Of a stretch of 64,000 bases of DNA, positions 7,597 through 16,634 are shown piece by piece. The translations under genes were made by a program, and so were the position numbers. The stretch comes from Hymenobacter siberiensis. GTDB lineage: Bacteria > Bacteroidota > Bacteroidia > Cytophagales > Hymenobacteraceae. The DNA lies in the NCBI RefSeq assembly GCF_018967865.2, contig NZ_JAHLZY020000001.1, forward strand, positions 682,001 to 746,000, written 5' to 3'. The notes below the pieces were generated by a model. The model searched no databases and was not told the origin of the DNA. It saw only the letters and a list, made by a program, of their open reading frames with translations. The first letter of the stretch is position 1; the number at the start of each line of letters is the position of its first letter.

Positions 7597-8400
7597 CTAT
7601 GGCTGGACAGCTTCCAGCGCCGTGCGCACGCTGCCGTACTGTTTCAGCAGGGCTGCCGCCTCGGCCTGTGCAATGCCGAGCTCGTCCATCAGCATGCGCT
7701 CGCCCCGGTCCACCAGCTTCACGTTGGAGAGCTTCATGTCGACCATCTTGTTGCCCCGCACGTAGCCCAGGCGGATGAACGTGGCCGTGGTGAGCATGTT
7801 AAGCGCCATTTTCTGGGCCGAGCCGGCCTTGAGACGCGTGCTGCCGGTGATGAATTCCGGCCCCGTCACCACTTCCACCGGAAACTCGGCCGCCGCAGCT
7901 ACCGCTGAGCCGGCGTTGCATACCACGCAACCCGTGGCCAGGCCCGCCGCCCGTGCCCGCGTTAGTCCACCAATGACGTAGGGCGTGCGGCCCGAGGCGG
8001 CAATGCCCACCAGCACATCTTTGGGGCCGATGTTGTGGGCCTGCAAGTCTTTCCAGGCCTGCTCGGCGTCGTCTTCCGCGCCTTCCACGGCCACCCGAAT
8101 GGCGCCATCGCCACCCGCTATGATGCCCACCACCATCTCGGCCGGCACGCCAAACGTGGGTGGGCATTCCGAGGCATCCACCACGCCCAGCCGCCCGCTG
8201 GTGCCCGCCCCAATGTAGAACAGCCGGCCGCCCGCTCGTAGCCGGGCCACGGTGGCTTCTACCAGCCGCTCAAGCTGCGGCAGGGCTTTGGCCACGGTTT
8301 GGGGCACGGTTTGGTCGAGCTGGTTCATGCCGGCCAGCAGCTCGGCGGTGGGCAGGGTTTCGAGGTGGTCGAATTCGGAGGGTGCTTCGGTGGTCATCAT
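7597..8400 (-). CDS. murQ: N-acetylmuramic acid 6-phosphate etherase
   Basis: The 267-residue SIS-domain enzyme cleaves the lactyl ether of MurNAc 6-phosphate to give GlcNAc 6-phosphate and D-lactate in peptidoglycan recycling. The phosphate-binding and catalytic stretch GAGTSGRLGVVDASECPPTFG is at about residues 63-83, with the catalytic Glu in SECPP, and a second acidic motif AVEGAEDD follows at about 104. The C-terminal part carries TGSTRLKAGSAQKMALNM. It is slightly shorter than the E. coli protein at the N-terminus and C-terminus. Two adjacent Met codons open the frame. Confidence 0.95.
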   Translation of the reverse strand: MMTTEAPSEFDHLETLPTAELLAGMNQLDQTVPQTVAKALPQLERLVEATVARLRAGGRLFYIGAGTSGRLGVVDASECPPTFGVPAEMVVGIIAGGDGAIRVAVEGAEDDAEQAWKDLQAHNIGPKDVLVGIAASGRTPYVIGGLTRARAAGLATGCVVCNAGSAVAAAAEFPVEVVTGPEFITGSTRLKAGSAQKMALNMLTTATFIRLGYVRGNKMVDMKLSNVKLVDRGERMLMDELGIAQAEAAALLKQYGSVRTALEAVQP

Positions 8401-8404
8401 GTCA

Positions 8405-8479
8405 GGTAAGCTTTAGCTGGCACCGCAGGGCCGTGGTGGTAAAGAAGAGATTGAGACAGACGGCAGGCTAAAGCTTACC
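8405..8479. repeat. 13-bp inverted repeat between murQ and the cytochrome b5 gene
   Basis: GGTAAGCTTTAGC at 8405-8417 and its exact complement at 8467-8479 flank a 49-nt loop. The right arm overlaps the end of the 8475 gene. It may form an intercistronic hairpin. Confidence 0.5.
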
Positions 8480-8720
8480 GCACAAGCTGGCCCACAACGG
8501 GGAAGTTATCGAATACGTTGGCTGTGTGCGGCGCGTCTTTGTCCAGCTCGGCGGTGAGGTCCTGGCCGGCCCAGTGCTCGTAGTGATTGCCGCGCCGCCA
8601 GAGGCGCGAGCGGCTCACGTCATAAATCCGGCCTTGGTAAGCCACCCAGATTTCGTCGCGGTCCTGGCCATTGCGCAGGGCGAGCTGGTTTTTGGTGTAG
8701 GTGGGGAGGGGGGCAATCAT
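8475..8720 (-). CDS. Small cytochrome b5-like haem-binding domain protein
   Basis: The 81-residue protein is a single cytochrome b5 / steroid-binding fold: YTKNQLALRNGQDRDEIWVA, then VAYQGRIYDVSRS and HYEHWAGQDLTAELDKDAPH. The HPGG haem motif of classical b5 is replaced by GNHYEHWAG, and a second His lies in DAPH. Related small stand-alone proteins occur in Bacteroidota and Clostridia, where haem binding is assumed. It has no signal or membrane segment. It lies upstream of murQ on the same strand, separated by an inverted repeat. Confidence 0.75.
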   Translation of the reverse strand: MIAPLPTYTKNQLALRNGQDRDEIWVAYQGRIYDVSRSRLWRRGNHYEHWAGQDLTAELDKDAPHTANVFDNFPVVGQLVR

Positions 8721-8730
8721 ACAAAAAGAA

Positions 8731-8764
8731 TGTCATGCAGAGCGCAGCGAAGCATGACGTTCCG
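8731..8764. repeat. Dispersed repeat, 'GTCATGC...GAAGCATGAC' family
   Basis: GTCATGCAGAGCGCAGCG followed by AAGCATGACGTTC is a compact palindromic member of the family found also at 11939, 12612, 16557, 34362, 35308, 39038 and 42526. It lies between the arginase-fold gene and the cytochrome b5 gene. Confidence 0.75.
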
Positions 8765-8784
8765 GGTAATAAGTCAAATAAAAC

Positions 8785-9942
8785 CTAGCTCAGCAGCGCT
8801 TGCAACCGAATCCAGCGCTGCGGCAGGTCGCCCTGCGAGGCGTTCAGGTAGTCCTCATACGTGCAGGGTACCACGCGCTTGGTGGCATTGTCGCCGAGGC
8901 GCTCCACTTCCATCCACCATTTCTCGGCGCGGCGCGATTTGTAGAACACCAGCTTGTCGGGGTTGCCGGGCAGCACCACGGTGTAGGTGAGGAAGCGGAA
9001 CGTGCCGAAACCGGTTTCGGGCCGGCGGTGGTAAAAGCCTTCCACGAAGTACCAGAGCATGCTGGCGATGGTGGCGGCAGCCAGGCCGTTGGCATCCACG
9101 TCGGCCCGGTAGCCGTAGATGCCGAAGGAGCTAAGCTGCTCGTTGTGGCCGGCGTACCAGCACAGCTGCGTGGCTTCCTCATTGCCCAGGCCGAAGGGGT
9201 TGGCTGGGTAGTAGCCCGGCGAGTCCTGCCAGCGAATGGCGGCAATATCCACGCTCATAAAATCGGCCTGGCGCACCAGCGGCTCGGCCAGGCGGCGGTC
9301 GGCGCGCACCTCGCCCACGCTCATGGTATCGAAATGGAGCTTTTCGAGGGCCACCATCACCTCGGGTGGGGTGAGGTACTGCTGGTGGCCGAGGTGGGCC
9401 AGGCTGAATACGATGTTGGGCTCGTGCACCAGCAGGCTGCGCAGGTGGCTCTCTTCGGCCGGGGTACCGGGGCCGGGCTCGGCCATGTCGGGCCGCGAGT
9501 CTACTATTGTGACATTGATGGTGCGGTCCTGCGCTTCGTAGGCCAGAAATTGACCGTAGTCCAAATCGTGGCTGCCTCCGAGTAGAATGGGCACCGTGTT
9601 TTCTTCGAGTAGCGCCCCGATAATCTCGCGCAGGCGCTGGTAAGTATCCTCCAGGGTGAGGCCGGGTCGCAGGTTGCCGAGGTCGACGAGGCGCAGCATG
9701 CCCGTGCCTTTTTGCAGCTGGTAGAAGCGCTGGCGCACTTCGTTGGGGCCGTGGCGGCGGGGACTGGGCGGTCCGGCCGCGCTGCCGCGCCACTCATCCA
9801 GCCCGATGATGGCTAGGTCGGCGGTGCGCCAGTCGGGGAATGTTTCGGTGAAGCGGGTGGCGTAGGCGGCCAGCGTGGTAGGCGCGGGCACGGCCTCGGT
9901 CAGCGTTTCCGGCAGCGGGTCAAAAAACAGGGCCAGATTCAT
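8785..9942 (-). CDS. Arginase/formimidoylglutamase-fold protein with altered metal site
   Basis: The 385-residue protein has the ureohydrolase fold. The three metal-ligand motifs are recognisable but changed: GGSHD at about residue 141 keeps the His, the DAHxD motif reads DSRPD (His replaced by Arg), and the SxDxDxxDP motif reads SVDIAAIR (second Asp lost). In canonical arginases these residues bind two Mn ions. This protein therefore probably has a reduced metal site or no hydrolase activity, although automated annotation would call it formimidoylglutamase. No his-operon neighbours are present. It is divergent from the acyl-CoA ligase gene at 10140. Confidence 0.75.
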   Translation of the reverse strand: MNLALFFDPLPETLTEAVPAPTTLAAYATRFTETFPDWRTADLAIIGLDEWRGSAAGPPSPRRHGPNEVRQRFYQLQKGTGMLRLVDLGNLRPGLTLEDTYQRLREIIGALLEENTVPILLGGSHDLDYGQFLAYEAQDRTINVTIVDSRPDMAEPGPGTPAEESHLRSLLVHEPNIVFSLAHLGHQQYLTPPEVMVALEKLHFDTMSVGEVRADRRLAEPLVRQADFMSVDIAAIRWQDSPGYYPANPFGLGNEEATQLCWYAGHNEQLSSFGIYGYRADVDANGLAAATIASMLWYFVEGFYHRRPETGFGTFRFLTYTVVLPGNPDKLVFYKSRRAEKWWMEVERLGDNATKRVVPCTYEDYLNASQGDLPQRWIRLQALLS

Positions 9943-10139
9943 TGGGAGCGGGAATGCTAGGGCTCAAAATTACACCGAAAAAAGCCGGATTTTGGGGCTT
10001 TTTGAGCGTTTTTGCGGCTCATTTGGTTTTAACGGGCAGCTGCAGCGCTGCAGAAGTGCGTGGCGCGGGGGGGCGCAGCCCCGAAAAAAGCGCTTTATTT
10101 AAGCTGAATTTCACGCAATACGCTTTATCCGCCCCACCC

Positions 10140-11918
10140 ATGGACGTTCGTCGCGCCTTTGATATACTAGCCCACCAAATTGCCGAGTCGCCCAAATCCG
10201 ATGCGCTGGCCTCTAAAATCAACGGAAACTGGGTGCCCATCAGCAGCCAGCAAATTCAGGACCAGGCCAACCTGGTTTCGCTCGGTCTCGTATCGCTCGG
10301 CCTCAAACGCGGCGACAAAGTAGCCATCATCAGCATGAACCGCCCGGAGTGGATGCTGGCCGATTTCGGCATCTCACAAATCGGGGCCATCAGCGTGCCG
10401 ATGTACCCGAGCATCACCGTTGAGGACTACAAGTACATCTTTACCGACGCCGGCGTGCGGGCCGTATTCGTGGCCGACCAGAAGCTGTTCGACAAGGTGA
10501 AAGAAGCCACGGAGGGCCTCGACATCCCGGCTGAAAACGTCTTCACCTTCGATAAAATCGACGGTGCCCGCCACTTCGACGAACTGCTGGAAATTGGTAA
10601 AAAGGGCAACGCCGCTGCCCTGGAGCCTCTGAAAGCCGCCGTCGAGCCCGACGACCTCCTCACGCTCATCTACACTAGCGGCACCACTGGCAAGCCCAAG
10701 GGCGTGATGCTCACGCACGATAACATCCTGAGTAACTGCCGCAACTCGCAACGCTTCGTGCCGGTCACGAAGGACGATAAAGCGTTGAGTTTCTTGCCGC
10801 TCTGCCACATTTTCGAGCGTATGGTGACCTATCTGTACATGATAAACGGGGTGAGCATCTACTACGCCGAAAGCATGGACGTCATCGCCGACAACCTGCG
10901 CGAAGTGAAGCCTGATATTTTCACCACCGTGCCGCGCCTGCTCGAAAAGGTGTATGATAAAATCGTGCAAAAGGGCCATGAGCTCGAAGGCGTGAAGAAA
11001 AGCCTGTTCTTCTGGGCCCTGGAGCTGGGCCTGAAGTACGATACCCAGAAAGACCAGGGCTTCCTCTATAATACCCAGCTGGCGCTGGCCAATAAGCTCA
11101 TTTTCAACAAGTGGCGCGAGGCGCTGGGCGGCAACCTGCGCTGCATCGTGAGTGGCGGCGGGGCCTTGCAGCCCCGTTTGGCCCGCGTGTTCTGGGCGGC
11201 CGGCATCCATGTGATGGAAGGCTACGGCCTCACCGAAACCTCGCCCGTGATTGCCGTGGGCGGCTACGAGCCCGAGAACAACATGATTGGGGCCGTGGGC
11301 CCGCTCATCGACAACATGCAGGTGAAAATTGCGGCCGACGGCGAGATTCTGACCAAATCAGCTTCGGTGATGAAGGGCTACTATAACCAGCCCGAGCTCA
11401 CGGCCAAGGAATTCGACGAGGAAGGCTGGTTCCATACCGGCGACATCGGCGAGTTGGTGAACGGCAAGTTTCTGAAAATCACTGACCGGAAGAAGGAGAT
11501 GTTCAAGACCTCGGGCGGCAAGTACATTGCCCCGCAGGTGCTCGAAGGCAAGTTCAAGGAAGACCCGCTCATCGAGCAGGCCATGGTGGTGGGGGCCGAC
11601 CAGAAATTTGCCTCGGCGCTCGTCATTCCCTCCTTCTCCGACCTCAAGGGTTGGTGCAAGCGCAACGGCGTGCCCGATGCCTCGAACGAGGAATTGGTGA
11701 AAAACCCCAAGATAGTGGACCTCTACGAGGGGCTGGTGAAGAAATACAACCAGCGCTTTGCGCAGTGGGAGCAGGTGAAAAAAATCGCTCTCCTGCCCGA
11801 GCTCTGGACCGTGGAAAGTGGCGAAATGACTCCCACCATGAAGGTGAAGCGCAAGGTCATTACCGAAAACAATAAGGACATTATCGAAGGCCTGTATAAC
11901 TCGGCCGGGGAGCGGTAG
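10140..11918 (+). CDS. fadD: Long-chain fatty acid-CoA ligase (AMP-forming)
   Basis: Translation from ATG 10140 gives 592 residues of the ANL adenylate-forming superfamily. Visible are the P-loop YTSGTTGKPKGVMLTHDN (about residue 177), GYGLTETSP (about 360), the hinge WFHTGDIGE and the C-terminal catalytic Lys region near GEMTPTMKVKR. It activates fatty acids to acyl-CoA for beta-oxidation or lipid synthesis. The open frame continues upstream to 9942, but that part overlaps the divergent gene and looks non-coding. The marR and fad genes follow on the same strand. The gene symbol is assigned by function, not by orthology. Confidence 0.9.
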   Translation: MDVRRAFDILAHQIAESPKSDALASKINGNWVPISSQQIQDQANLVSLGLVSLGLKRGDKVAIISMNRPEWMLADFGISQIGAISVPMYPSITVEDYKYIFTDAGVRAVFVADQKLFDKVKEATEGLDIPAENVFTFDKIDGARHFDELLEIGKKGNAAALEPLKAAVEPDDLLTLIYTSGTTGKPKGVMLTHDNILSNCRNSQRFVPVTKDDKALSFLPLCHIFERMVTYLYMINGVSIYYAESMDVIADNLREVKPDIFTTVPRLLEKVYDKIVQKGHELEGVKKSLFFWALELGLKYDTQKDQGFLYNTQLALANKLIFNKWREALGGNLRCIVSGGGALQPRLARVFWAAGIHVMEGYGLTETSPVIAVGGYEPENNMIGAVGPLIDNMQVKIAADGEILTKSASVMKGYYNQPELTAKEFDEEGWFHTGDIGELVNGKFLKITDRKKEMFKTSGGKYIAPQVLEGKFKEDPLIEQAMVVGADQKFASALVIPSFSDLKGWCKRNGVPDASNEELVKNPKIVDLYEGLVKKYNQRFAQWEQVKKIALLPELWTVESGEMTPTMKVKRKVITENNKDIIEGLYNSAGER

Positions 11919-11938
11919 GGCAGGGGCGGTTAGGTCCG

Positions 11939-12050
11939 AAGAACGTCATGCTGAACGCAGTGAAGCACCTCTGCCAGGCAGGTATCCACTCAACCGGATT
12001 TCCTGCTGCGGTGGAGAAGCGGCAAGCAGTTCAGCGTGACGTTCTTTTTT
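11939..12050. repeat. Dispersed hairpin repeat with T-tract after fadD
   Basis: AAGAACGTCATGCTGAAC at the left pairs with GTTCAGCGTGACGTTCTT at the right, and a T-run follows. It belongs to the 'GTCATGCTGA' family and may also terminate the ligase transcript. Confidence 0.75.
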
Positions 12051-12067
12051 ATCGCATCGGGATATAG

Positions 12068-12099
12068 TATGCAAGCCTAACAAATTTTTCGTAAGTTTA
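12068..12099 (+). promoter_or_regulatory. marR promoter with putative operator
   Basis: TATGCAAGCCTA (12068-12079) fits the inverted repeat TAGGC-N2-GCCTA with one mismatch and is followed by ACAAATTTTT and the -7 element TAAGTTTA at 12092-12099. The same order and spacing (13 nt from operator to -7) occurs at the acyl-CoA dehydrogenase promoter (17211-17242). This suggests autoregulation by the MarR protein encoded at 12119. Confidence 0.55.
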
Positions 12100-12118
12100 C
12101 CGCTCTTACCGCCCGCCC

Positions 12119-12604
12119 ATGAAAGCCGAAGAAACCGTCGATTACAACATTAAAGTGGCCTGGCACGCGATTTCGCGCATGTACAACACTCAGGCTGCCC
12201 AAAATGATATCACCACGAGCATCGGCTTTGTGCTGCTGAACATCGACCAAGAGCGCGGCACACCGGCTACCAAAATCGCGCCGCTGCTGGGCCTCGAAAC
12301 CCGCAGCCTTACCCGAATCCTGCGCAGCATGGAGGAAAAAGGCCTTGTCTATAAGCAGGCTGACTCCGTGGATAAACGCTCGGTCCGCATTTTCCTGACG
12401 GAACTGGGGCTGGAGAAAAAGGAGGTTTCGCGCCAGACGGTGAGGCACTTCAACCTGAAAATCCGGGAGAAAATCCCGCAGAGCCAGCTGGATGTGTTCT
12501 TTAAGGTGGCGGCTCAGATTACGGGTATGATTGAGGGTAAAACCCTTTTTGAAGACTTTACGCTGAAAGCATTGCGGGCTGAAACCCCCACCTCTTACAG
12601 CTAA
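12119..12604 (+). CDS. MarR-family transcriptional regulator
   Basis: The 161-residue protein has the MarR winged-helix fold: a recognition-helix region reading TKIAPLLGLETRSLTRILRSMEEKGLVYK (about residues 51-80) and a wing with DKRSVRIFLTELG. It lies between the acyl-CoA ligase and the beta-oxidation genes on the same strand, so control of fatty-acid degradation, possibly with an acyl-CoA ligand, is a fair inference. Related inverted repeats lie in its own promoter and in the fadE-like promoter. Length is typical for MarR proteins. Confidence 0.9.
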   Translation: MKAEETVDYNIKVAWHAISRMYNTQAAQNDITTSIGFVLLNIDQERGTPATKIAPLLGLETRSLTRILRSMEEKGLVYKQADSVDKRSVRIFLTELGLEKKEVSRQTVRHFNLKIREKIPQSQLDVFFKVAAQITGMIEGKTLFEDFTLKALRAETPTSYS

Positions 12605-12611
12605 GTATTTG

Positions 12612-12716
12612 TCATGCTGACGAAGGAAGCATCTTATCACGGCTGCTTTCGTCGGCGCTAGTAATCACAGCAGTGCGGACGTGACAAGATTCTTCGCTGC
12701 GCTCAGAATGACAGTC
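12612..12716. repeat. Dispersed repeat, 'GTCATGCTGA' family
   Basis: GTCATGCTGACGAAGGAAGC near the left and GCTGCGCTCAGAATGACAG at the right form an imperfect palindrome with inner complementary segments. It fills the marR-fadB gap, and no promoter of the usual type is evident, so the two genes may be co-transcribed through it. Confidence 0.65.
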
Positions 12717-12724
12717 AAAATACT

Positions 12725-15133
12725 ATGAATCGAACCATCAAAAAAGTTGCCGTGCTCGGCTCCGGCGTTATGGGCTCGCGCATTGCCTGCCACTTCGCCA
12801 ATATCGGCGTGCAGGTGCTGTTGCTCGACATTGCGCCTAAAGAGCTGACGCCCGACGAGGAGAAAAAGGGCCTGAAACTGGAGGCCCCGGCCGTGCGCAA
12901 CCGCATTGTGAATGCTGCGCTGCAGGCTGCAATCGTTGCCAACCCCTCGCCGCTCTACCGCAAGGCCGACGCCAGCCGCATCAAAATCGGCAACTTTGAT
13001 GATAACCTCAAGGAAATTGCCGGCTGCGACTGGACGATTGAAGTCGTAATCGAGCGCCTCGACATCAAAAAAGGCCTTTATGAGCGGGTGGAGCAGTTCC
13101 GCAAGCCCGGCACGCTCATCACCAGCAACACCAGCGGCATCCCGATTCACCTGCTGGCCGAGGGCCGCTCCGAGGATTTCAAGCAGCATTTCGCCGGCAC
13201 GCACTTCTTCAACCCGCCGCGTTATCTGAAGCTGCTGGAAATCATTCCCACGCCGGACACCAAGCCGGAAGTGCTGGATTTCCTGCAACACTACGGCGAT
13301 TTGTACCTAGGCAAAACGGTGGTGCTGGCCAAGGACACCCCCGGCTTCATTGCCAACCGCGTGGGCGTTTTCGCCCTGCTCGATGCCATGCAGACCATGC
13401 AGAAGCTGGGCCTGACCGTGGAGGAAACCGACAAGCTGACTGGTCCAGTTATCGGCCACGCCAAGTCGGCTACCCTGCGCACGTCTGACGTGGTGGGCCT
13501 CGATACGACCATCAACGTGGCCAACGGCCTGGCCCAAGGCCTGCCGAACGACGAGGCCAAGGACGTATTCGTGTTGCCCGATTTCGTGCAGAAAATGGGC
13601 GAGAGCAAGTGGTTGGGCGACAAAACCGGCCAGGGCTTCTACAAGAAAGTGAAGGGTGAAGGCGGCAAGTCGGAAATCCACGCGCTCGACCTGAGCACGA
13701 TGGAGTACAAGCCGAGCCAAAAGGTGAAATTCGCCACGCTGGAAATGACCAAAACCATCGAGAAGCTGGCCGACCGCTTCAAGGTGCTGGTGGCGGGCAA
13801 GGACAAGGCGGGCGAGTTCTACCGCCTGAGCTTTGGCAGCCTCTTCTCCTATGTGAGTAACCGCATCCCCGAGATTTCCGACGAGCTGTTCAAGCTGGAC
13901 GACGCGCTGCGCGCCGGTTTCGGCTGGGAAATGGGCCCGTTTGAAACCTGGGACGCGCTGGGCGTGCAGGCCGGCCTCGACCTGGCCAAAGCTGCCGGCC
14001 GCACTCCCGCCCCGTGGGTGGAGGAGATGCTGGCCGCCGGTAATACTACCTTTTATAAGGTGACCGAAGCTGGCGTGCGCCAGTTCTATGACATCGCCTC
14101 GAAAAGCTACCAGTCGGTGCCAGGTGTGGAGAATTTCATCATTCTCGACAACCTGCGCGCCAGCGGTAAAGTGCTGTGGAAAAACTCCGGTGCCTCAGTT
14201 ATCGACCTCGGCGACGGCATCCTGAACGTGGAATTCCACTCGAAGATGAACGCGCTGGGCCAGGACGTGATTCTGGGCCTGCTGAAAGGTGTGGAGATGG
14301 CTGAAGCCGGCTACCGCGGCCTCGTGGTGGGCAACGACGCGCCGAACTTCTCGGCCGGCGCCAACTTGGGCCTCGTGTATATGCAGGCCCTCGACCAGGA
14401 TTTCGACGAGCTGAACATGATGATTCAGCAGTTCCAGCAGGCCATGATGCGGATGCGCTACAGCAGCATCCCGGTGGTGGGCACCCCGCACGGCCTCACG
14501 CTGGGCGGCGGCTGCGAGCTGAACCTGCACTGCGACCGTGTGGTAGCGGCGGCCGAATCCTACATCGGCCTCGTGGAATTCGGCGTGGGCCTGATTCCCG
14601 GTGGCGGCGGCACCAAGGAAATGACCCTGCGCACCGCCCTCAAGTACGAGGACGGCGAGCCGGAATTCAACCTGCTGCGCAACACCTACATGACCATCAG
14701 TACGGCCAAGGTTTCGACCTCCGCCGCTGAGGCCTTCGACCTAGGCTTCCTGCGCCGGGGCGACGAAGTGGTGCTGAACAGCAATCGCGTCATCGCCCAG
14801 GCTAAAGCCGCCGCCATCGATATGGCCGATGCCGGCTACACCCAGCCGCTGCAGAAAACCAACATCAAAGTGCACGGCAAAGGCGCGTTGGCCATGTTCA
14901 AGACCGGCGTGTACGCCATGCAGCAGGGCAACTACATCTCGACCCACGACCAGCTCATTGCCGATAAGCTGGCCTACGTGATGTGCGGCGGCGATTTGTC
15001 GTCGCCCACCGAAGTGAGCGAGCAGTACCTGCTGGATTTGGAGCGCGAGGCGTTCTTGAGCCTCTGCGGCGAGCGCAAGACGCTGGAACGGATTCAGAGC
15101 ATTTTGACGACTGGTAAGCCACTGCGGAATTAA
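12725..15133 (+). CDS. fadB: 3-hydroxyacyl-CoA dehydrogenase / enoyl-CoA hydratase fusion
   Basis: The 802-residue bifunctional enzyme performs hydration and NAD-dependent oxidation steps of beta-oxidation. The N-terminal Rossmann fold opens with GSGVMGSRIACHFA (about residue 13), followed by the HAD C-terminal domains with FFNPPRYLKLLEI and KDTPGFIANR. The crotonase domain lies at about 500-720, with oxyanion-hole motifs NFSAGANLG and GGGCELNLHCDR and EFGVGLIPGGGG. The domain order is the reverse of E. coli FadB. It is followed by the thiolase gene, its usual partner in the complex. Symbol assigned by function. Confidence 0.93.
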   Translation: MNRTIKKVAVLGSGVMGSRIACHFANIGVQVLLLDIAPKELTPDEEKKGLKLEAPAVRNRIVNAALQAAIVANPSPLYRKADASRIKIGNFDDNLKEIAGCDWTIEVVIERLDIKKGLYERVEQFRKPGTLITSNTSGIPIHLLAEGRSEDFKQHFAGTHFFNPPRYLKLLEIIPTPDTKPEVLDFLQHYGDLYLGKTVVLAKDTPGFIANRVGVFALLDAMQTMQKLGLTVEETDKLTGPVIGHAKSATLRTSDVVGLDTTINVANGLAQGLPNDEAKDVFVLPDFVQKMGESKWLGDKTGQGFYKKVKGEGGKSEIHALDLSTMEYKPSQKVKFATLEMTKTIEKLADRFKVLVAGKDKAGEFYRLSFGSLFSYVSNRIPEISDELFKLDDALRAGFGWEMGPFETWDALGVQAGLDLAKAAGRTPAPWVEEMLAAGNTTFYKVTEAGVRQFYDIASKSYQSVPGVENFIILDNLRASGKVLWKNSGASVIDLGDGILNVEFHSKMNALGQDVILGLLKGVEMAEAGYRGLVVGNDAPNFSAGANLGLVYMQALDQDFDELNMMIQQFQQAMMRMRYSSIPVVGTPHGLTLGGGCELNLHCDRVVAAAESYIGLVEFGVGLIPGGGGTKEMTLRTALKYEDGEPEFNLLRNTYMTISTAKVSTSAAEAFDLGFLRRGDEVVLNSNRVIAQAKAAAIDMADAGYTQPLQKTNIKVHGKGALAMFKTGVYAMQQGNYISTHDQLIADKLAYVMCGGDLSSPTEVSEQYLLDLEREAFLSLCGERKTLERIQSILTTGKPLRN

Positions 15134-15330
15134 CCTCACGAGTCACTTCACCCCCTAGCCCCCTCTCCCGCAGAGAGGGGGAACTAGTTTCTAATTCTAG
15201 TCTTAGACTTTCGGGTGAGTATCAAAATTTAGTCTTTAACTTTTTAAAAGTTAGTTAACTAGCGCTAGAAACTAGTCCTCTCTCTCCACGGGAGAGGGGG
15301 CTACGCCCCAAAGGGGTCTCGTGAGGTTAA
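15131..15330. repeat. Long palindromic repeat, 'CCCTCTCC' family
   Basis: TAACCTCACGAG at the left pairs with CTCGTGAGGTTA at the right. Nested inside are CCCCCTCTCCC/GGGAGAGGGGG arms and AACTAGTTTCTA/TAGAAACTAGT arms around an AT-rich centre. It fills the whole fadB-fadA gap, and its left end supplies the fadB stop codon. A related GC-rich element is at 63191-63320. Confidence 0.75.
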
Positions 15331-15342
15331 CGTCAGAACAAC

Positions 15343-16530
15343 ATGTCGAACAACACCGCATATATCGTAGCCGGCTACCGTACGGCCGTGGGCAAAGCCC
15401 CCCGCGGCGGTTTCCGCTTCACCCGGCCCGACGACCTCGCCGCCGCCGTCATCAAGCACCTCGTGGCCCAGGTGCCCGCCCTCGACCCTACGCGCATTGA
15501 CGACGTTATCGTCGGCAACGCCGTGCCCGAGGCCGAACAGGGCCTACAAATGGGCCGCCTGATTTCGCTGCTGGCCCTGCCCATCAACGTGCCCGGCCTC
15601 ATCGTGAACCGCTACTGCGGCTCCGGCGTGGAAACCATTGCCATGGCCGTGGGTAAAATCTCGGCCGGCATGGCCGACTGCATCATCGCGGGCGGCACCG
15701 AGAGCATGAGCATGGTGCCCACCGTGGGCTGGAAAACTGTGCCCAACTACAAGTTGGCGATGACTCATCCCGACTATTACATGGGCATGGGCCTCACCGC
15801 CGAAGCCGTGGCCAACGACTACAAAATCAGCCGCCAGGACCAGGACGAATTCTCGTACCAGTCGCACCAGAAGGCCATCAAAGCCATCGCGGCCGGCAAG
15901 TTTGCCAAGAGCATTGTGCCCGTGACGGTGGAGGAAACCTACGTGGACGCCGCCACCGGCAAGAAGAAAAACCGCTCCTACGTGGTGGATACCGACGAAG
16001 GCCCCCGCGCCGACACCTCGGTGGAAGCCCTGGCCCGCCTGCGCCCCGTGTTCGCTGCCAACGGCACCGTCACGGCCGGCAACTCTTCTCAAACCTCCGA
16101 CGGCGCGGCCTTTGTGCTCGTGATGTCGGAGCGCATGGTGAAGGAGCTGAACCTGGAGCCCATCGCCCGCATGGTGAACTACGCCACCGAAGGCGTGGAC
16201 CCGCGCATCATGGGCATGGGCCCCATCAAAGCCGTGCCGAAAGTCCTCAAGCAAGCCGGCCTGAAACTCGAAGACATCGACCTGTTTGAGCTGAACGAAG
16301 CCTTCGCCTCGCAGTCGCTGGCCGTGGTGCGCGAGCTCGGCATCGACCCCGAGAAGCTGAACGTGAACGGCGGCGCCATCGCCCTGGGCCACCCGCTGGG
16401 CTGCTCCGGTGCCAAGCTCAGCATCCAGCTCTTCGACGAGTTGCGCGAGCGCGGCAAGAAGTACGGCATGGTCACGGCCTGCGTGGGCGGCGGCCAGGGC
16501 GTCGCCGGCATCTACGAGTTGCTGAAGTAG
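15343..16530 (+). CDS. fadA: Acetyl-CoA acyltransferase (3-ketoacyl-CoA thiolase)
   Basis: The 395-residue thiolase cleaves 3-ketoacyl-CoA with CoA in the last step of beta-oxidation. The nucleophilic Cys is in [11 protein letters not shown] (about residue 91), the His motif is [16 protein letters not shown] (about 347), and the second Cys lies in ACVGGGQG near the C-terminus. Length is standard. It follows the HAD/hydratase gene and precedes an acyl-CoA dehydrogenase, giving a full beta-oxidation set in one place. Symbol assigned by function. Confidence 0.94.
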   Translation: MSNNTAYIVAGYRTAVGKAPRGGFRFTRPDDLAAAVIKHLVAQVPALDPTRIDDVIVGNAVPEAEQGLQMGRLISLLALPINVPGLIVNRYCGSGVETIAMAVGKISAGMADCIIAGGTESMSMVPTVGWKTVPNYKLAMTHPDYYMGMGLTAEAVANDYKISRQDQDEFSYQSHQKAIKAIAAGKFAKSIVPVTVEETYVDAATGKKKNRSYVVDTDEGPRADTSVEALARLRPVFAANGTVTAGNSSQTSDGAAFVLVMSERMVKELNLEPIARMVNYATEGVDPRIMGMGPIKAVPKVLKQAGLKLEDIDLFELNEAFASQSLAVVRELGIDPEKLNVNGGAIALGHPLGCSGAKLSIQLFDELRERGKKYGMVTACVGGGQGVAGIYELLK

Positions 16531-16556
16531 CTTTTGATGCCGTTGCTATAAAGAAC

Positions 16557-16602
16557 GTCATGCTGAATGCAGTGAAGCATCTCTACCGCAGTAGTAATCA
16601 AT
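16557..16602. repeat. Half of a dispersed 'GTCATGCTGA' repeat
   Basis: GTCATGCTGAATGCAGTGAA GCATCTCTACC is one arm of the repeat family. Read in frame it supplies the false N-terminus MLNAVKHLY of the following open frame. Confidence 0.6.
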
Positions 16603-16634
16603 TCCGATTACAAGGAAGTGGGAGAGGTGCTTCA

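Noticed and set aside
9942..10139. 66-residue N-terminal extension of the acyl-CoA ligase
   Set aside because: The extension begins at the start codon of the divergent gene and lacks family features; the ligase family starts near MDVRRAFDIL.
16560..16634. N-terminus MLNAVKHLY of the 16.6 kb gene
   Set aside because: It is a translated dispersed repeat; the same peptide pattern would appear wherever the repeat precedes an open frame.
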